The position numbers and the translations under genes are program-made. Of a stretch of DNA of 64,000 bases, positions 1 to 8,191 are shown in pieces. Numbering within the stretch: position 1 is the stretch's first letter; the number at the start of each line of letters is the position of its first letter. The notes beneath the pieces are model-generated. The model saw nothing but the letters and a program-made list of their open reading frames with translations. It was not told the origin of the DNA and ran no database searches. Where the stretch lies: the NCBI RefSeq assembly GCF_002214525.1, contig NZ_CP015104.1:496001-560000 (forward strand). Direction: 5' to 3'. The stretch is from Thermococcus sp. P6. Lineage in GTDB: Archaea; Methanobacteriota_B; Thermococci; Thermococcales; Thermococcaceae.

Positions 1-71
1 CGTCACATTGGGAGAGATTAAAGGGTAGGTTTGAAAGTAAGGCGGTTCCTAAGATCCGCCGGTCATCAGCA

Positions 72-113
72 AAAGCTTTTTAAAGCTTTGTGCATATGCA
101 CAAAAAGGAGGTG
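72..113 (+). promoter_or_regulatory. TATA region, 18-bp palindromic operator candidate and RBS
   Basis: Two copies of AAAGCTTT (72-79 and 82-89) surround the A/T-rich TATA-like core. They run into a perfect palindrome, TTTGTGCATATGCACAAA (87-104), followed by a strong ribosome binding site GGAGGTG (107-113) six bases before the ATG at 120. A palindrome between TATA box and RBS is where archaeal repressors usually bind, so it is probably an operator for the permease gene. Which regulator binds is unknown; none is encoded next to it in the window. Confidence 0.6.
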
Positions 114-119
114 TTAAGA

Positions 120-1118
120 ATGATGGAAAACATTGCCCGTCACCTGAAGAAGAACCTGCTCTGGTACTCGCTGCTCGCAATAGTGATTGGTTGGGCCTTA
201 GGAATGACTGCTCCCGGCTTTGCATCAGCCCACAAGCCTTCCCTAAGTAATTTAGCCACGGTACTGGTCTTCCTTATGATATATCCAATGATGATAAACC
301 TGAACTTTAAAGAGCTGCCCGAAGTTGTAACCCGGCCGAAACCTGTCCTCTTGAGTTTGGCATACAACTTCTTCCTAACCCCAATAATAGCTTACCTGCT
401 TGTTAAGGGATTCATTCACGATCCAAACCTCGCCCTCGGCTTCCTCCTCGTGATGCTCGTCCCGGGTTCGTCGATGAGCATTGGCTACACGGGTCTGGCT
501 GGCGGCGATCTGAAGCTTGCCACGGTAACGCTGGGAATAAACTTCCTGCTGATCCCGATCATGCTCCCCCTCTGGCTCCACATCCTCGGTGCCTCTACAG
601 TTCCAGTTCCTTTAGCCATGCTCCTCAGGACGGTCTTTCTGGTCCTGATACTCCCGATGATCCTCGGCGACCTCACAAGACGCCTGATAGTAAAAAGGAA
701 GGGTGAAAGATACTTCGTAAGCCTGAAACCGCTGTTTTCCACCGTGACGATGACCACCATGCTTCTCCTCGTTGGCCTGATATTCTTCATGAAGGCGCCG
801 CTCCTTTCGAAGAAGTGGACACTGATAGTCGATCTCGCCGTTATAAACGTGCTTTACATGGCGATTCAGCTGTTCCTCGGCACGGTTATAGACAGGGCTT
901 CCGGTCTCTCCTACGAGGAACACATGGGCATAATCTTCCTCAGCACCGGGAAGAACAACGGAACGGCTATAGCCCTGGCTACAATCGCCTTCCAGCCACT
1001 TATGGCCATTCCTGCTGCTGTGCTTCCCATATTCCAGATAATCTTCCTGATAATCTACCTGAAGATGGAGGGGATAATTAAAAGAATCTTCACTCCCAAT
1101 GAATTATCCTTTCGGTAA
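120..1118 (+). CDS. BASS/ACR3-like (SBF family) integral membrane transporter
   Basis: This 332-residue, very hydrophobic protein has about ten predicted membrane segments and the layout of the bile acid:sodium symporter (SBF/ACR3) superfamily. Family-like loops include LVMLVPGSSMSIGYTGLAGG near the middle and STGKNNGTAIALA near the C-terminal third. Archaeal members are often labelled arsenic resistance proteins, but I see no Cys of the kind used by ACR3 arsenite carriers, so the substrate is unassigned. The start at 120 follows GGAGGTG; an in-frame GTG at 90 lies inside the palindromic operator and is unlikely. The gene appears monocistronic, with its own promoter and operator. Confidence 0.75.
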   Translation: MMENIARHLKKNLLWYSLLAIVIGWALGMTAPGFASAHKPSLSNLATVLVFLMIYPMMINLNFKELPEVVTRPKPVLLSLAYNFFLTPIIAYLLVKGFIHDPNLALGFLLVMLVPGSSMSIGYTGLAGGDLKLATVTLGINFLLIPIMLPLWLHILGASTVPVPLAMLLRTVFLVLILPMILGDLTRRLIVKRKGERYFVSLKPLFSTVTMTTMLLLVGLIFFMKAPLLSKKWTLIVDLAVINVLYMAIQLFLGTVIDRASGLSYEEHMGIIFLSTGKNNGTAIALATIAFQPLMAIPAAVLPIFQIIFLIIYLKMEGIIKRIFTPNELSFR

Positions 1119-1257
1119 ACCAGTTCCTGAAGAATAACCCGACCCCAGTTTTATATGGCTCCATCCAACCTACCGGTCATTGCAAACTCCGGATGAGGGA
1201 TAACCTTATAAAGAACGATAAGATAGGCGTCTACACATTAATACCCCGGTGAAAGCC

Positions 1258-2448
1258 ATGAACGGGCTCCTCTACCTTATTGCATCCTTTATCTTTATCA
1301 TACTCCTGATAAGGCTTAAGGTTAACATCGGGCTCTCGATTTTCACGGGCTCTCTTACTCTCGGGCTGCTGTTTGGATTAGAACCAGCTGATCTCTTAAA
1401 CACCCTCTACGAGTCCATAACATCATGGGGCACCGTAAGGCTGATTTTGATAATAGTCTCAATAATGGCCCTTGCAAATGTTTTCTCCCAGATAGGCTAC
1501 TTAAAATACATGGAGAAAGCGGCTAAGGAGTTATTCCCGAGCGAAAAGTATTCTCTGGCTGCCCTTCCGGCTTTAATAGGTCTTATGCCAATGCCTGCTG
1601 GCGCCCTGGTTTCCGCCCCAATGATTGAGGGGGTTGCAGACAGGCTTGGAATTTCTCCCGAAGAGAAGACCCTCATAAACTACTGGTTCAGGCACATATG
1701 GGAGCACTCGTGGCCCATGTATCAGGCTATAATCATAGCATCGGCCATTCTCGGGCTGTCGATTAGAGAGTTCAGCAGCAAGATGTTTGCCCTCACGATC
1801 ATAATGGTTGTTGTGGGTTATCTCTTCCTTTTGAAGCCCATAGAAATCCGCGATGAGGAGAAGGGCAACAGAAAGGAGGGTTTAAAGCTCTTCCTGAAGA
1901 GCACGTACCCGATTCTCGTGATAATCACGGTCTCCATAATCCTTGGCTATGATATGGTCTATGGGGCGTTTATAGGGTTTCTATCGGCTCTGGTGCCCTA
2001 TTTCGGGAAAGTTAACAAGAAGGAGGTCGTAAAGCATGCCCTCCAGCCGGGGATAATATTCCTTCTGCTATCGGTCATGTATTTCAAGGATCTTCTGGAT
2101 GTTACCGGAGCCGTTGAAACGCTCCCAAAAACAATCCTTGGGCTCAATCTTCCCATAGTGCTTGTTATAACGATTACGCCATTCATCGTGGGTCTTATTA
2201 CGGGAATCAGCTTTGCATACGTGGGGATGACGTTTCCCCTTCTCGCCCCCTTCTTCACCGGCTTTGACAAAATCGCCCTCGCATACCTGAGCGGCTATAT
2301 GGGAATGCTCTTCAGCCCGGTACATCTGTGCCTGATCTTCTCCGCGGAGTACTACAAAGCAGAGCTCGGGGGAGTCTATAAAAAAATGCTGCTCCCTGCC
2401 TTAGTTCTCTTCCTCCTTGGAGTTGCCTACATATACCTCCTCCTTTAG
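1258..2448 (+). CDS. DUF401 family integral membrane protein
   Basis: A 396-residue polytopic membrane protein that matches the DUF401 family, an uncharacterised archaeal and bacterial group with permease-like architecture. It has roughly ten hydrophobic segments, a conserved-looking LPALIGLMPMPAGALVSAPM loop, and NYWFRHIWEHSWPMYQ at about residues 140-155, which suggest a transport pore. The start at 1258 follows GGTGA at 1248-1252, which favours it over the in-frame GTG at 1249 that is part of that RBS. A TATA-like CTTATAAAG lies at 1205-1213. The substrate cannot be read from the sequence, and it stands as a single transcription unit. Confidence 0.75.
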   Translation: MNGLLYLIASFIFIILLIRLKVNIGLSIFTGSLTLGLLFGLEPADLLNTLYESITSWGTVRLILIIVSIMALANVFSQIGYLKYMEKAAKELFPSEKYSLAALPALIGLMPMPAGALVSAPMIEGVADRLGISPEEKTLINYWFRHIWEHSWPMYQAIIIASAILGLSIREFSSKMFALTIIMVVVGYLFLLKPIEIRDEEKGNRKEGLKLFLKSTYPILVIITVSIILGYDMVYGAFIGFLSALVPYFGKVNKKEVVKHALQPGIIFLLLSVMYFKDLLDVTGAVETLPKTILGLNLPIVLVITITPFIVGLITGISFAYVGMTFPLLAPFFTGFDKIALAYLSGYMGMLFSPVHLCLIFSAEYYKAELGGVYKKMLLPALVLFLLGVAYIYLLL

Positions 2449-2539
2449 AAGCAACTCAGGTTACCTCCTTAATGGACTGACGTTAATATGAACCGAAGTG
2501 GTTATATACTTTTAAGTTAACATTAATACTGGTGATGCT

Positions 2540-3595
2540 GTGAACCCGGCGTTGCTCCTTTGGGGACAATCCTTAAACTTTTTAATCAAGGTGGTTGCCT
2601 TTGGAATGCTGGCGTACGTGTACCTGAAATATCAAAGGAAACCCGCACTTTGCTGGTCTCTCTCATGGCTGGCTGCATCCTTCTCTATTCTATCGGATAT
2701 GCTGGAAAATCCATACCTTCTCTCACTTGCAGAGGCTTTTTGGGCGACATTCCTCTTCTATGGTGTTATTGAACTTTTAAATGAGAACGGCATTCTGGCT
2801 GAAGGGTTCAAGATTGTCTCAATAGCACCGGTTATAATGTCAATCTACACGATCTTCCTCGGAAATTTCGGATACTCCTCCGACTGGTTCGTGATTTTGG
2901 GTCTTCCATATGCCTTTTCCGCACTCTTCATATTCTTCTCCGGGGTTTTACTGCTGTATGCGAGGGGGACATACGACAGCAACGCCCTGTATCTGGGGGC
3001 TGTACTCTCAATTCAGGGGTTGCACGAGCTGGATTATCCAGTGCTGAGGCAGGTGGCGTGGTTTGCCCCAATAGGCTTCACTTTAGGAGCCTTTTTAACG
3101 GTTCTCTCGGCTTACATAATGGTGAGGTTTGTTTTCACCGAGGAATTTATAAAATTTGAAAAACCTGCAGTCGAGCTCAACTTAAAGCCCGGGGTTATGA
3201 TAATAACATCGCAGGAATATCCAGGATTGAAAGAAACTTTAAGGGAAGTTCCGGTTCTGGCATTTGTGAGAAACCCCGAGGTTCCGGAAACATGGAAAAA
3301 GTTTTTTATAACAAACGCAACGGAACAGAATGCGATTTCTCCAACCAATCTGGGCAAGATGGCGGAAATGGCTTCCCGATACTTCAGAGAAGCTCATGAA
3401 AAGGGATTTGAAGGCGTCCTTCTAATAGACTGCCCGGAGTATTTAAAAACGTACAACGGCTTTAAAGCGCTGGTGAAATTCCTGGCTTCTTTAAAGGACT
3501 ACGCCACTCTTTATGAGGGGGTTCTGATTCTGGTTTTGGAGAAAGGTGCATGGGAAGAGAAAGAGCTCCACCTTCTGGAGAGCTTAATAACATAA
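2540..3595 (+). CDS. DUF835 domain membrane protein
   Basis: This 351-residue protein has an N-terminal half with about six or seven membrane segments (residues 1-200) and a soluble C-terminal domain (about 215-351) resembling DUF835, a domain mostly seen in Thermococcales and related archaea. The domain has a P-loop-NTPase-like alternation of strands and helices (LLIDCPEYLKTYNGF) but no obvious Walker A motif. The GTG start at 2540 follows GGTGATG at 2531-2537; an A/T-rich TATA (TTATATACTTTTAAG) lies about 30 bases further upstream. It is probably a membrane sensor or scaffold, but no function has been established for the family. Confidence 0.75.
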   Translation: MNPALLLWGQSLNFLIKVVAFGMLAYVYLKYQRKPALCWSLSWLAASFSILSDMLENPYLLSLAEAFWATFLFYGVIELLNENGILAEGFKIVSIAPVIMSIYTIFLGNFGYSSDWFVILGLPYAFSALFIFFSGVLLLYARGTYDSNALYLGAVLSIQGLHELDYPVLRQVAWFAPIGFTLGAFLTVLSAYIMVRFVFTEEFIKFEKPAVELNLKPGVMIITSQEYPGLKETLREVPVLAFVRNPEVPETWKKFFITNATEQNAISPTNLGKMAEMASRYFREAHEKGFEGVLLIDCPEYLKTYNGFKALVKFLASLKDYATLYEGVLILVLEKGAWEEKELHLLESLIT

Positions 3596-3613
3596 TGGTT
3601 GTGAATAGCATGG

Positions 3614-4438
3614 TTAGTTTCTTATCTCGTTCCAGATCGCCCCGAGTATAAGCAGAGCCCCCAGATATCCCCTGCCGCTTAAGACTTCTCCAATGGTTAT
3701 AAAAGCGGATATATGCCCGAATATGGGTTCAGAGGAGTATATAACGGCAGCTTTATGTGCCTTAGTCTCTTTTTGATATTTCAACTGGAGTGTGAAGGCA
3801 ATGACGGTTGCAAGAACGCCGGTGTAGAGTATGCCCATCCATGGATACGGGTTCACTGGAAGGGTGAAGCCTTCAACGGAAAGGGCATAGATGGAGGAGA
3901 GTACGAAATTCCAGAAAATCTGCCAGAATGCCAGGCTTACATGGTCCTTTTCACCGAACTTCTGGACAAGCACTATCTGGAATGCAAAAGAAAGCGCACA
4001 GAGGACGGTGAGCAGGTCTCCATAGTTAAAGTTTAAGCTCGCCCCCGAGATGAGATAGAGCCCCAGCACTGCTATTCCGAGCGAGAGAAAATCCCTCCTT
4101 CTCAACCTGTCTCCAAGCATGAAGTAGGCTATGAAAGGCGTGAAGACCACATAGAGCGAGGTTATAAAGGCCGAATTTGAGGCGCTCGTGTATTTCAGGC
4201 CAACAATTTGAAATCCATGCCCGAAGAATAGGGTAATGCCCAGGAGAGCCCCTTCCAGTAAAGTATCCTTCTTAAGGGCCCTTCCTCTGAAAATGAGGAG
4301 CATCAGGAGGGAGGCTATTCCAAAACGGTACGCTAAAAAGAGGATTGGTGGCATATAGGACAGACTGACCTTCATGGCCGGGAAGGTGAAGCCCCATATT
4401 GCCGTTATACCCAGAAGGATGAGCTCCGCCCTTTTCAT
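3614..4438 (-). CDS. EamA/DMT family transporter
   Basis: A 274-residue protein with ten predicted transmembrane segments in two five-helix halves, the classic EamA (drug/metabolite transporter) duplication. The N-terminus reads LLGITAIWGFTFPAMKVSL, the family signature, and the second half begins near LLTVLCALSFAFQIVLVQKF. DMT proteins export or exchange small metabolites such as amino acids or nucleotide sugars; the substrate is unassigned. The RBS GGGGGTGG precedes the ATG at 4438, and TATA-like GCTTATAAATC lies about 25 bases upstream in the divergent region shared with the ferredoxin gene. It is convergent with the DUF835 gene, 18 bases apart. Confidence 0.85.
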   Translation of the reverse strand: MKRAELILLGITAIWGFTFPAMKVSLSYMPPILFLAYRFGIASLLMLLIFRGRALKKDTLLEGALLGITLFFGHGFQIVGLKYTSASNSAFITSLYVVFTPFIAYFMLGDRLRRRDFLSLGIAVLGLYLISGASLNFNYGDLLTVLCALSFAFQIVLVQKFGEKDHVSLAFWQIFWNFVLSSIYALSVEGFTLPVNPYPWMGILYTGVLATVIAFTLQLKYQKETKAHKAAVIYSSEPIFGHISAFITIGEVLSGRGYLGALLILGAIWNEIRN

Positions 4439-4553
4439 GCCACCCCCTTGGTTTCTCCGATTTATAAGCGTTTGTTTTTAAAGGCAAATCTAAGCGGTTT
4501 GATCTGCATAAAGTATATATACGATGTTGTTCCAGAATCGTTGGGTGTTATAA
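4439..4553. promoter_or_regulatory. Divergent promoter region, EamA transporter / ferredoxin-AOR
   Basis: The region holds a TATA box for each direction. GTATATATAC (about 4512-4521) serves the ferredoxin gene at 4554, and GCTTATAAATC on the minus strand (about 4457-4467) serves the transporter at 4438. No long palindrome was seen between them. Confidence 0.5.
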
Positions 4554-5078
4554 ATGGATGGGGACGTGGAAAGAGTTTGGATTTTGATAACCCCCGATAA
4601 GTGCAGCGGGTGCAGGCTCTGCGAGGTCGCATGCTCGCTGGAGCATGAAGGAATCATCTGGCCAGAGGCATCCCGCATAAGGGTCTTTGAGTTCTTACCA
4701 GGGATAAACATGCCACACACATGTGTACAGTGCCCGGACTATCCATGCGTAAATTCCTGCCCCACGAACGCGCTGAGCGTTGATGAAAAAACGGGAGCCG
4801 TTTTGGTGGACGAAGATAAGTGCATAGAATGTGGAGCGTGTATAACGGCCTGCCCCGGCAGCGTCCCGAGGATTCCGGAGGGTAAGGGCAGCGTTGTCAT
4901 ATGTGACCTCTGCGGCGGAAATCCAAAGTGTGTCGAGGTTTGCCATGAGGCGGGACACGATGCTCTGAAGATCGTTAGAGGGAACTACAGATCAATCTTT
5001 AGAACGTTTGCAAAGGATCCCGTGGAAAAGAGCTTCGATCTCGCGAAGAAAGTTTACGGTGAAGAGCTTCTGAGGTGA
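4554..5078 (+). CDS. Four-cluster [4Fe-4S] ferredoxin, AOR partner subunit
   Basis: A 174-residue iron-sulfur protein with sixteen cysteines in four groups: CSGCRLCEVAC, CVQCPDYPCVNSC, CIECGACITAC and CDLCGGNPKCVEVC. That predicts four [4Fe-4S] clusters in the style of the DMSO-reductase B subunit. It sits just upstream of the tungsten oxidoreductase gene (stop at 5078, next start at 5084) and is almost certainly its electron-transfer partner. This is the arrangement described for WOR5 of Pyrococcus furiosus, where a four-cluster polyferredoxin gene adjoins the enzyme gene. There is no signal peptide, so it should be cytoplasmic. Confidence 0.9.
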   Translation: MDGDVERVWILITPDKCSGCRLCEVACSLEHEGIIWPEASRIRVFEFLPGINMPHTCVQCPDYPCVNSCPTNALSVDEKTGAVLVDEDKCIECGACITACPGSVPRIPEGKGSVVICDLCGGNPKCVEVCHEAGHDALKIVRGNYRSIFRTFAKDPVEKSFDLAKKVYGEELLR

Positions 5079-5083
5079 TGGGG

Positions 5084-6955
5084 ATGTACGGTTACGCTGG
5101 AAAGCTTCTCGATGTTGATCTTAGCAGGGAGGAGATTAAGGAGATTGAGCTCAGCAGAGAAGTTCTTGAAAAATTCTACGGTGGCAGGGGGCTTGGCACA
5201 TACTTGCTATGGAAGGAGCTTGGGGACAGATGGGAGAAGGTTGATCCCCTCGGCGAGGAGAACCTCCTGCTCGTTCTTACGGGGCCACTGACGGGCTACT
5301 ATCCGGGGATGAAGACATCTGTGGTCTCAAAATCTCCCGAGAGCAATGGAGTGGTGGGAAGTGTTTTGAGCAGCGAAGCTGGTTTGGAGCTCAAAGCCTC
5401 AGGGTACGATGGTATCATCATACGGGGAAAGGCTAAAACGCCAGTTTATCTCTTCATCCACAACGATAACGTTGAGATAAGGGATGCGAGCGATTACTGG
5501 GGAATGGGCGGTACCGAGCTTTACAGAACGCTCCTAAAAGAGGTCCACGAGGAGATAAAGAAAAAGGAAAGGCTGAAGGGAATCCCGAAGGAGCCCGCGA
5601 TGATGTACATAGGCAAAGCCGGAGAGAACAGAGTTCGCTTTGCAGCTATAATGACGAAGCTCATGCATGCCGCGGGTTACGGAGGTTACGGGGCCGTTAT
5701 GGGCAGTAAGAACCTGAAGGCGATAATCGTCAAGGGGAGTAAATCACTCCCTGAAGTTTACGACAGGGAGAGGATGAAAGCCCTCATCAGGGAATTCTGG
5801 AGGAAATCCTTCTCAGCGGTGACGTTCAGGGAGTGGGGGACAACCGAAGGAGGATACAGCGTTGGACACGACCGCTCAAGTGAGCCCATCATGAACTGGC
5901 AGAAGGAGTACCACGATGACGAGAGGATGAGCGTCGTCAACTTTGAGAACAAAGTCTGGATAAAGAAGTACTGGGCGGACTACGGCTGCCCGGTCAACTG
6001 TATGAAGATCTCCTACCTGAGGAACGGGCCCTACAAAGGCTCTGTTACCGATGGTCCCGATTATGAGCTTATGGCGTATCTGGGAACCAACCTTGGCATC
6101 TTCGAGCCCGAGAAGATCGTCTACCTCTCTTACCTCGTGGATGAGCTTGGACTGGATGGCATAAACGCCGGCAACGTGCTCGGCTTTACGGCGGAGCTCT
6201 ACCAGCGCGGGATCCTCACGGGGGAAGATCTCGGCTTTGAACTTAAATGGGGGGACGAGAAGGCCTTCGCAAGGCTCCTCGAGGTGATTATAAACCGGGA
6301 GGGAATAGGGAAGATCCTGGCAGAGGGAACCTACCGTGCAGCTAAGAGGATATCGGAAATGAAGGGCGTGGATGCGACGAAGTACGCGGTTCAGGTTAAG
6401 GGAATAGGCGTAGGTGCCCATGGGGTAAGGAGTGAGCTCGATTACACGAGGGGCGTTAGCTATGCCGTCTCCGTTCAGGGCGGGGACCACACATCGACCG
6501 CGGCCCTTCCGGCCAAGGGCTACGAGGGAGAGCTTACAAGCGCCTTCTACGACTCCGCGGTGATATGCTTCTTCGTCACGCAACCGGGCTTTGAGAACAT
6601 CCTTGAATTCGGAAACGCGGTAACCGGTTTCAACATCACCCCCGAGCGGTGGATGAACGAAATCGGACCGAGAATAATACACCTCCAGAGGATCCTGCTG
6701 CTCCTCGGTGGGCCCGACGTCCATTGGGGGCCAGAGGATGACGACAATCCCCCGAGATTCTACGAGCCCCTTCCAAACGGCCCGGTAAAGGGCAAAGCGC
6801 CGGACAGGGAAGAGCTAAGGGCAAAGGTGAGGCGATACTACGAGGAGATCGGCTACGATGAGCACGGAATCCCGAGGGAAGAGGTTCTTGAGGAGCTCGG
6901 TCTTGGCGAAGCAAAGCGCGAGGTCAGGCGCATAAGGAAACGCCTGAATCTTTAA
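5084..6955 (+). CDS. Tungsten-containing aldehyde ferredoxin oxidoreductase (WOR5-like)
   Basis: A 623-residue AOR-family enzyme that would oxidise aldehydes to acids with ferredoxin as acceptor, using a tungsten bis-pterin centre and one iron-sulfur cluster. It starts MYGYAGKLLDVDLS, as expected; the RBS GAGGTGAT at 5073-5080 favours ATG 5084 over the GTG/ATG at 5075/5078. The cluster motif reads D299-Y-G-C302-P-V-N-C306, where characterised members have C-x2-C-x3-C, and the distal ligand is C495 in DSAVICFF. The first ligand position is therefore Asp. A conserved GGDH motif near the active site is present. It is co-transcribed with the ferredoxin gene; OsmC and MoaD/ThiS genes follow. Confidence 0.92.
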   Translation: MYGYAGKLLDVDLSREEIKEIELSREVLEKFYGGRGLGTYLLWKELGDRWEKVDPLGEENLLLVLTGPLTGYYPGMKTSVVSKSPESNGVVGSVLSSEAGLELKASGYDGIIIRGKAKTPVYLFIHNDNVEIRDASDYWGMGGTELYRTLLKEVHEEIKKKERLKGIPKEPAMMYIGKAGENRVRFAAIMTKLMHAAGYGGYGAVMGSKNLKAIIVKGSKSLPEVYDRERMKALIREFWRKSFSAVTFREWGTTEGGYSVGHDRSSEPIMNWQKEYHDDERMSVVNFENKVWIKKYWADYGCPVNCMKISYLRNGPYKGSVTDGPDYELMAYLGTNLGIFEPEKIVYLSYLVDELGLDGINAGNVLGFTAELYQRGILTGEDLGFELKWGDEKAFARLLEVIINREGIGKILAEGTYRAAKRISEMKGVDATKYAVQVKGIGVGAHGVRSELDYTRGVSYAVSVQGGDHTSTAALPAKGYEGELTSAFYDSAVICFFVTQPGFENILEFGNAVTGFNITPERWMNEIGPRIIHLQRILLLLGGPDVHWGPEDDDNPPRFYEPLPNGPVKGKAPDREELRAKVRRYYEEIGYDEHGIPREEVLEELGLGEAKREVRRIRKRLNL

Positions 6956-7029
6956 CCTTTTTATCTTAACCTTAGGTTCTGGCAATTCTTTTAACCCTCG
7001 GGACCAAGTAATAAGCCGGTGAACGGCAG

Positions 7030-7467
7030 ATGCCAGACCTGAAGTTTTTGGCCGAGGGAGAAAGCCTTTCCCCCACGAAACTCAGGGTGAAGGTCAGGGA
7101 CTTTGAAGTGATAGTGGACGAACCCCCTTCACTTGGGGGAACGGACGACGGGCCCAACCCGGTGGAATACATCCTGGTGGCTCTGGCGGGCTGTTTGAAC
7201 GTCGTGGGGCACATGGTGGCAAAGGAGATGGGATTCAAGATCCACTCCATGAAAATCGAGGTTTCAGGAAACCTGAATCCGGCCAAGTTCATGGGCAAAA
7301 ACGGGGACAGAGCGGGATACAAAAAGATCAACGTCAGGTTTAAGCTGGAGACCGATGCCGATAAGGAGACCCTTAAAAAATGGCTCGGGCAGGTTGAGGA
7401 GCGCTGTCCAGTTAGCGACAACCTGGTTAACCCAACCCCCGTGGAGATCGGGTTTGAGAAGTGCTGA
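7030..7467 (+). CDS. OsmC/Ohr family protein
   Basis: A 145-residue OsmC-family protein. Family members reduce organic hydroperoxides with a pair of cysteines; here they are in LAGCLNVVGH (about residue 57) and EERCPVSDNL (about residue 129), both in the usual places. The N-terminal SPTKLRVKVRDFEVIVDEPPSLGG is typical of the family. The RBS GGTGA at 7019-7023 precedes ATG 7030, with a TATA-like TTCTTTTAACC upstream, so it is probably its own transcription unit behind the oxidoreductase. It may protect the oxygen-sensitive metalloenzyme system, but that is inference. Confidence 0.88.
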   Translation: MPDLKFLAEGESLSPTKLRVKVRDFEVIVDEPPSLGGTDDGPNPVEYILVALAGCLNVVGHMVAKEMGFKIHSMKIEVSGNLNPAKFMGKNGDRAGYKKINVRFKLETDADKETLKKWLGQVEERCPVSDNLVNPTPVEIGFEKC

Positions 7468-7535
7468 GAAACCAAAAATCTTTAAGTTTTTCCCCATCCT
7501 TTTCTTGTGAGGTCAGATTCCCGGAGGGTTGAGGG

Positions 7536-7757
7536 ATGAAGATAAAAGTTAAACTCTATGGAGAAGCCGCTTTAAAGCACGGTCCCGAAATAGAAATTGA
7601 GGTCAAAGAGGGAACTCGTGTTAGTGATGTTCTTGCAATGTTAAAACTCAGTGAAAATGACCACCATTTACTTATAAACGAAAGGAAAGTTTCAAAAGAT
7701 CATCCCTTGAATGACGGAGACGTCTTAAAGGTCCTCCCCGTTGTGTACGGGGGCTGA
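7536..7757 (+). CDS. MoaD/ThiS-like ubiquitin-fold sulfur carrier
   Basis: This 73-residue beta-grasp protein ends in Gly-Gly (VVYGG), the tail that an E1-like enzyme adenylates and thiocarboxylates in molybdopterin/tungstopterin or thiamine/tRNA thiolation pathways. Small MoaD/ThiS genes often sit close to AOR genes in Thermococcales, which suggests a role in tungstopterin synthesis; a SAMP-type role is also possible. The RBS GAGGG precedes ATG 7536. Its stop lies one base from the stop of the convergent next gene. Confidence 0.85.
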   Translation: MKIKVKLYGEAALKHGPEIEIEVKEGTRVSDVLAMLKLSENDHHLLINERKVSKDHPLNDGDVLKVLPVVYGG

Positions 7758-7758
7758 T

Positions 7759-8067
7759 TCACTCCCCGGGCACGTTTACACAGCTCATGTTCATGGACAG
7801 AAGGGTCTCGACGAAACCGCTCTCGAGATTTTTCCTTATCCTATCCGCCAGGGCTTCGAACTCCCGGGGGGTAAGGGGTCGCTTTGTTCTGAGCCACTTT
7901 ATCTTTCCATCGTTCCCGTCGAGGACGACTATCTCGCCCTCGGTGACGAGCGGCACGTAGTTGATCTTTACCCCATAGAGCTCCTCTGCGTAGGCCATCT
8001 TGGCCCTCAAGAGCTCGAGGTAAGCGGCGAGATCCTTCCCGAGTATCCTCCTCACTTCCGGTTCCAT
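7759..8067 (-). CDS. Conserved-looking hypothetical protein, 102 aa
   Basis: I do not recognise this gene. It encodes a charged, soluble 102-residue protein with a helical N-terminal half (PEVRRILGKDLAAYLELLRAK), a central beta hairpin (EIVVLDGNDGKIKWLRTKRP) and a second helix beginning TPREFEALADRI. There is no signal peptide or metal motif. The start is well supported by GGTGGGAGG immediately before ATG 8067, and a TATA-like TTAATAAATG lies about 35 bases upstream. Its third-position G/C bias fits its neighbours. Confidence 0.65.
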   Translation of the reverse strand: MEPEVRRILGKDLAAYLELLRAKMAYAEELYGVKINYVPLVTEGEIVVLDGNDGKIKWLRTKRPLTPREFEALADRIRKNLESGFVETLLSMNMSCVNVPGE

Positions 8068-8191
8068 CCTCCCACCGGGGTTGTTTCAATGCACACATTT
8101 ATTAATCTATCGGACGTTTATGGGTAATGATGTCCTTTCCCCTGCGAAAGCCTGATAAGGGAGGGGATTATATCACCGCCGGTGAATCCTG

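Noticed and set aside
41-60. GGCGG...CCGCC hairpin at the left edge
   Set aside because: The stem is only five base pairs with no T-run; it could be a chance G/C repeat or the end of an unseen upstream gene.
5876-6724. 282-codon frame on the minus strand inside the AOR gene
   Set aside because: Mirror frame of a strongly recognised enzyme in G/C-biased DNA; no RBS or known domain.
8126-8156. C/D box sRNA candidate (AATGATG ... CTGA)
   Set aside because: The distance between the C-like and D-like boxes is about 20 bases, too short for a C/D sRNA with C' and D' boxes, and the C box does not match RUGAUGA.
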